This document shows positions 59,403 through 64,000 of a stretch of DNA of 64,000 nucleotides, in pieces. The position numbers were made by a program, and so were the translations under genes. Where the stretch lies: NCBI RefSeq assembly GCF_903992535.2, contig NC_052057.2, forward strand, positions 28,233,429-28,297,428, given 5' to 3'. This stretch comes from Arvicola amphibius. Its lineage: Eukaryota > Chordata > Mammalia > Rodentia > Cricetidae. Each line of letters opens with the position of its first letter. The first letter of the stretch is position 1. The notes beneath the pieces were generated by a model. The model did no database searches, was not told where the DNA came from, and worked only from the letters and a program-made list of their open reading frames with translations.

Positions 59403-61147
59403 TACTCACAAATGCCATTTAATAGTGGGGGAATGCTCTGATATTAGGTGATGGTGTATGGATACAAATGGGTATATCTACACAATGTCAGTTCCTGGTA
59501 AAGTCACTAGGCTTTAATCTTAGGACACTACCAATATAAATTTCATCCTCTTTTGAACAGAGACACCTTGCTGAGTTCATAAGTATAATTCAAATACATT
59601 TGACATTTGCATATACACACCATTCCTGTCAGTTGTGAGCAGTTAAGATCTGAGCATTTGTATTTCCAGAATTCAGCTTCATAGCTAGGTATCTGTTGTA
59701 TTTATAGTTTGTTAATCATTTGGTGTTTTGATTTTTTGAAATTATTATTATACTATATTCTTAATTATTCTTGTTGGAAGTGGTTTTTGAAAAGATATCA
59801 ACTTTATCTCTTTCATGAAAAAGTAAGTTCCTATAATTTGATAATCCTGTTTTAACTATGCTGAAAGTCACTAGGTTAAAGTTCCTTAAAAGAAACCAAG
59901 TAGTGGTTGATTACTAGGACATGAGTAATTTTAAACAAATACTAAGAAAATAAGCAACTGAGTCCTGGCGTTACCAACAATATGATTATACTTAATAATA
60001 GTGATTTTAATTACATAACTCAGAATCTTCAATAATTCATAATAAGCTCAGCATTGTATTAAAAATATCTGTTCCGAATGTTTATTCCAATTTAATGCCA
60101 ACTGGAAAAAATTGCCTTAATTTTCATTATGCAAGAGAACCTGTGAAGTTCTCCTTTATAACTTTTGAATTTTTATTTTGAGAATAGTCAGTAGTCTCTG
60201 AGGAGTAGAATGCCAGAAGCTGGAATGCTCAAATGCCTAGCCAAATAATACACTTTTTAAGCGTCATCCAGAAGGAGTATTCGTAGGGGGGACTTAGAAG
60301 ATGATCACAGACAGAACATTTTCTGCCATGCTTCCACTTGTTCTCCTTGGCATGAACAAGGAGTAGCTAAGTATAAAGAAGTTTATAACTAACATTACTT
60401 ACCAGTTTCAAATACACAGTCTGAAATCCTAAATATATATGTATGCATGCATGCATATGTGTGTGTATTGTACATATATACAAATATACACATAAGTAAT
60501 GGAAATATTTTGTTTTCAGAAATTGCTGTCTAACAAAACCTAGATCTCTTTTTCTGAAAAATGTTTTCCTGTAAGTGAAAACTATATTCCCTAAATGGAT
60601 AAACCAGATAATATCTGGAATAAGACATTGAATCCAAAGCTTAATTTCCTTCCTTGCTGTGAAACCAATCAGAGAAAAATTCCGTATATCAATTCTACTT
60701 AATGCTCTTTAATTGATAATGTCTGAGCTCAGGCCCTTCTTACAGTAATCTTGTCTTCATGCCAATTTTCTTCATACCCTGGAGGAGCCAAGTCTCACAG
60801 CCCATAGAATTAAGTACCATCTTTTTAGAATGCCCATCACTGGTGGCAATAGATGACTCTGTAACAATGTTTCTCTGACTTCATTGTACATGGGAACCAC
60901 CTAAAGATCTTATTAATTTGCACAAAATGTTTAAGTAGGGTTAGGTTGCTGTCTGGGATTCTGCATTATCATAATGTTCTCACATTTAGCCCTGGCTACT
61001 GTTGTATAGACCATCACTGACTAGCCAGTTTTACTTTAAGAATGGAGATTCAGTTCACTCGAAGTCATTTAAGCAACAACTATAATAATTATGTAAGCTG
61101 AGATTCTGGCTTCAGGAATTCTTGCTTTTGAAGGAATGGATTTAGGA
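59403..61147. other. Unassigned AT-rich sequence
   Basis: No gene or recognisable repeat; a short ATGC/GT tract lies at 60437-60490. Confidence 0.4.
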
Positions 61148-61285
61148 AGCCTGGTGTAGTAGAGCAGACCTTTAATCCCTGCACTGGGGAGGCAGAAACA
61201 GATAGCTTTCTGTGAGTTTGAAGCCAGCAAGAGCCAGAGCTACATAGAGAAACCATGTCACAAAAACCAGAAAAGAAAACAAAAT
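61148..61285 (+). mobile_element. B1 SINE
   Basis: 'gcctggtgtagtagagcaga', 'cctttaatccctgcactggg', 'ctgtgagtttgaagccagca', 'acatagagaaaccatgtcac' then A-rich end. Confidence 0.85.
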
Positions 61286-63829
61286 GGGAACAGATTTAAT
61301 GCTATTAATCCCAATGTCAATCTTGCTGAATCTAGTTTACCTGTGACCTGGTCTTAGTCTCAGTCTGACTGGGATTGCAGTGCAGGCTCATTGTCTAGTC
61401 TCTAGGTCGCCTTTTTGTCTTCATTTTGATATCCACTCTCATAACCTGCCTGTTGTAGCAAACCCGGAGCTGAGTAATGAATAGCAACTCACCTAGATGT
61501 CTCTCATTTGGACTCAGAAGATCATCTTTTGCCAAACTTTAAGTCACCTACTGGAACTTGGCATGGTCCCTTTGGCAGGACATCCAAATACTGATTGCCC
61601 ATGCAGACACAATTAACCTAACACCTGTCACTCCGGTCAATAGATTCCAGCTCTTTCTGGCTCTTTGGCTTCCTCTGCCTCCTGAACAGCCATGTCTTCA
61701 GGCGTGCGGCTGTCCAGTGACCCTTAGCCCATTTTGTTTTGATCAGAGTTTATCAAAGTTTCTTCTACTCCACAAGTTGAAATTCTGGATAGAGTTTTAT
61801 TTTTCATGTCTTAATTTAGGTTGGCAAATTTGTGCCAACAGGAGGTGGATACTGTTTAGTCAATTTTTACTATTATATTCCTGACTGAATTAGTTGAGGG
61901 ACTCCAGAGAAAGTAACATAGAAAGATGGTTTATGGTTGGTTAAAGGAATAATAATATTTTTAAGTAAAAATATTTAACAACTTTATCTTTCCTTATCAT
62001 TGACAAAAATTCATATAAAATTATACACACAAATATATATATACACATACACAAATATACATATAGATGTTTAAGCATATACATATGTACATAAGTATAT
62101 ACACATATCTGTATATGTGTGTATATGTCTATATCTTTATTTCCTTTAGGTCAGGTTAGAACAGGCACAACATACCAGACGTATATCTGATCTAATATAA
62201 AGATTACTGAGTACCCAGAAGATATCCCTTAATTTTAGAATATAAAATTAGATGTATTTATATAACAAAGAATCTACTTAGATATGCTTAGCAAATCTTA
62301 TAAAATCTTCTTCAGTGAAACCACAGCCTTTCAAGATTTCCATATGGCTGTTTTTGTCTGTTATGCTTCATAAGTGGCCTTCATATAGTCAGCTGGAGAG
62401 AGTTTCAGCTTTCCAGCCTAAAATATAGGGGAAAATGGATTATAGATATAACACACATTTCCTTTTCTTCAACAAATGTCAAGCAGAAAATGGATGCACA
62501 AAGACTAAGAAAATAGCTTTGTCATGGGTCTACTCTGACCCAGCCTTTGTGCATTTATCAATTGTTAAGATTCTTGCAAGAACTTTTGTAGAAAGTTATT
62601 ATTGTAACCACCTCTAAAGGATGATGTGTTCCCATTGAAGTTAAGTGAATGTCTCAGAATTCTACAGCTTTCAGTGCTTGGCACCTGCAATCACTCATTG
62701 GCTGAACTCATCTACCAAGCACTTTTTTTTTTAATCAGCTCAGAGTTCTGGGTTTTCTTAACTTCACTAATCTTTGATAAAGCCCGTTCTCTTTTCTAAT
62801 TCCCCAGGATACACTGTAGAGTAATTATTGTGGCTTATTATGCCCATATGGTGTCAAGGAGGGTCAGGCATTCCTTGTACAAATCAGCGCATAATAAATG
62901 CCAGGGGAGACTAAAATGTTATCTCAGTCTAGAAGAGAACAAAATATGTGCTTTTTTTTTTCAATTTTCATGGTAGTAAAGATGTGATATAGTGATTGCA
63001 AGTGAATATGTACTACTCTAACATTCTAACTGATTTCAAATTTCCATATGCTGTTATGAAATATAAATTAATAAATATGATGTTTAAAAAATCCACTTCT
63101 GCATTTCACAAATGAAACTTTACTTTTACATTCCAATACCAAAAGAGACATTTTTCATTTAATATGAAGAAACCTAAGCCTTAGAAGTGAGGCTTGGTTT
63201 TTTCCTTATTCTTTAATAGGAAAAAAATTTAATGATTCAGGCATAGAAAACTGGCTTTTATTTAAAAAAAATAAGGAATCAACATAGATCACGCATGTAC
63301 ATGTAAACACATGCATACACATGCATGTGTACTTCCACACACCCCACATGCACATACACACATATAATCACACATATTTACACCTTCCTATACACATCGA
63401 AGGATTAATACATAATGAAAGAGAGAGAAATCAAGGATAAAATATGCCCAACATACTGGACACAGTCAACTTCAAATCCAGAGACCCAGGACCACTCTCA
63501 TGTCTGGCTTCACTTACATGACCACATTATTAAAGCCGTGCCAGCATTCCTCATGTTTGTCACCAGAAGCAGCCATATCAAAGGTGATGGACTGTTAGGA
63601 CTATGGCATCAGCTCTCTTTCACTGGCTGCTTGAGAAGTTCTGTGAGAAGGTCATCCAGCCCATGGTCACATGACTGCTTAAACAGAAGCTCACTCCTCC
63701 TCCTCCTCCTCAGTAGTAGTCTCAGAGAGAGTTTGTTATTGTTGCCTGCTTTTGTACTTTTTCCCTGGTGATAAGAAGTAGTGACATTTTCAATTGCTAG
63801 AATTAGGAAAACATATAAAGGAAAAAAGT
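61286..63829. other. Unassigned sequence
   Basis: No gene seen. Contains AT/CA-rich tracts at about 62020-62140 and 63290-63385, T/A runs and a small CTC array (63693-63710). Frames 61558-61884 and 63415-63771 have no recognised domain. Confidence 0.4.
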
Positions 63830-63965
63830 TTTCTAACCAGGCCTCGCTGTACGGTCCTCACTGGACAGGCATTCTCTAGGCATAGGAAGCAGCTTTGAAC
63901 TCCTAGAGCTCCATCTGTCTTCCAACTGCTTAGATTTAAGGTATGGGCTACCATGTCTCATAGGC
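63830..63965 (-). mobile_element. Old B1-like SINE, antisense
   Basis: 'cctcgctgtacggtcctcac', 'cagctttgaactcctagagc', 'gatttaaggtatgggctacc' in antisense B1 order, badly diverged. Confidence 0.55.
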
Positions 63966-64000
63966 CTTGGGTTCTAGCCAAATTACCATAGGAAGAAAAA

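Noticed and set aside
61558..61884. 108-codon plus-strand frame
   Set aside because: Part reads like translated antisense B1 (LPLPPEQPCLQACG); no domain.
63415..63771. 118-codon plus-strand frame
   Set aside because: Crosses CTC repeats and has no recognised domain.

Overview
The window is mammalian nuclear DNA from a rodent, most likely a cricetid (hamster, vole or deer-mouse group). It is dense in rodent-specific SINEs (B1, B2/B3, B4, ID, RSINE-type), rodent L1 fragments, ERV LTRs and long microsatellites. The least-decayed B1 copies (12382-12544 and 52967-53143) carry the 'agctagttccaggacaggctccaaagcc' style of 3' half (quoted here as the general pattern: a tandem 'ctagttcc..ggctccaaagcc'), which I associate with cricetids rather than mouse or rat. 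A 3' L1 tail at about 43555-44045 also looks cricetid. Family names are from memory of consensus patterns; no database search was possible.

I find no protein-coding gene, no RNA gene other than Pol III-type SINE remnants, no CpG island and no CRISPR. Open frames are short; the longest are microsatellites read through, or LTR/L1 sequence. The window is therefore intergenic or deep-intronic, and these cannot be told apart from sequence alone.

Layout: 1-12 kb holds old SINEs, two likely MIRs and microsatellites in otherwise unassigned AT-rich sequence. 12.3-13.3 kb is a three-level nest: an RMER-type rodent repeat interrupted by a solo LTR, itself interrupted by a B1. 16.4-20.4 kb holds a GATA array and a 2-kb antisense L1 whose reverse-transcriptase FADD motif is still legible. 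22.5-24.6 kb contains two copies of a 100-bp sequence, 98% identical and 1,969 bp apart. 26.9-36.3 kb is a dense repeat cluster (RSINE, B4, LTR, hAT-type URR1, a 34-unit TTC array, three L1 fragments in both orientations). 38.0-39.3 kb holds another RMER-type copy with an internal 24-bp perfect palindrome and a B4. 42-44 kb has paired SINEs, an LTR-like block and a cricetid L1 3' end. 46.4-47.1 kb is a weak candidate pseudogene. 52-56 kb has a young B1 with target-site duplication, an LTR-like block and a clean solo LTR with a 5-bp target-site duplication. 56-64 kb is mostly unassigned with a few SINEs.

Nothing here forms an operon or a working multi-gene system, and I do not claim an undescribed biological system. 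The best leads are structural: the 100-bp duplication, the datable nested insertions, the palindromic triplication and microsatellites that arose inside older mobile elements.
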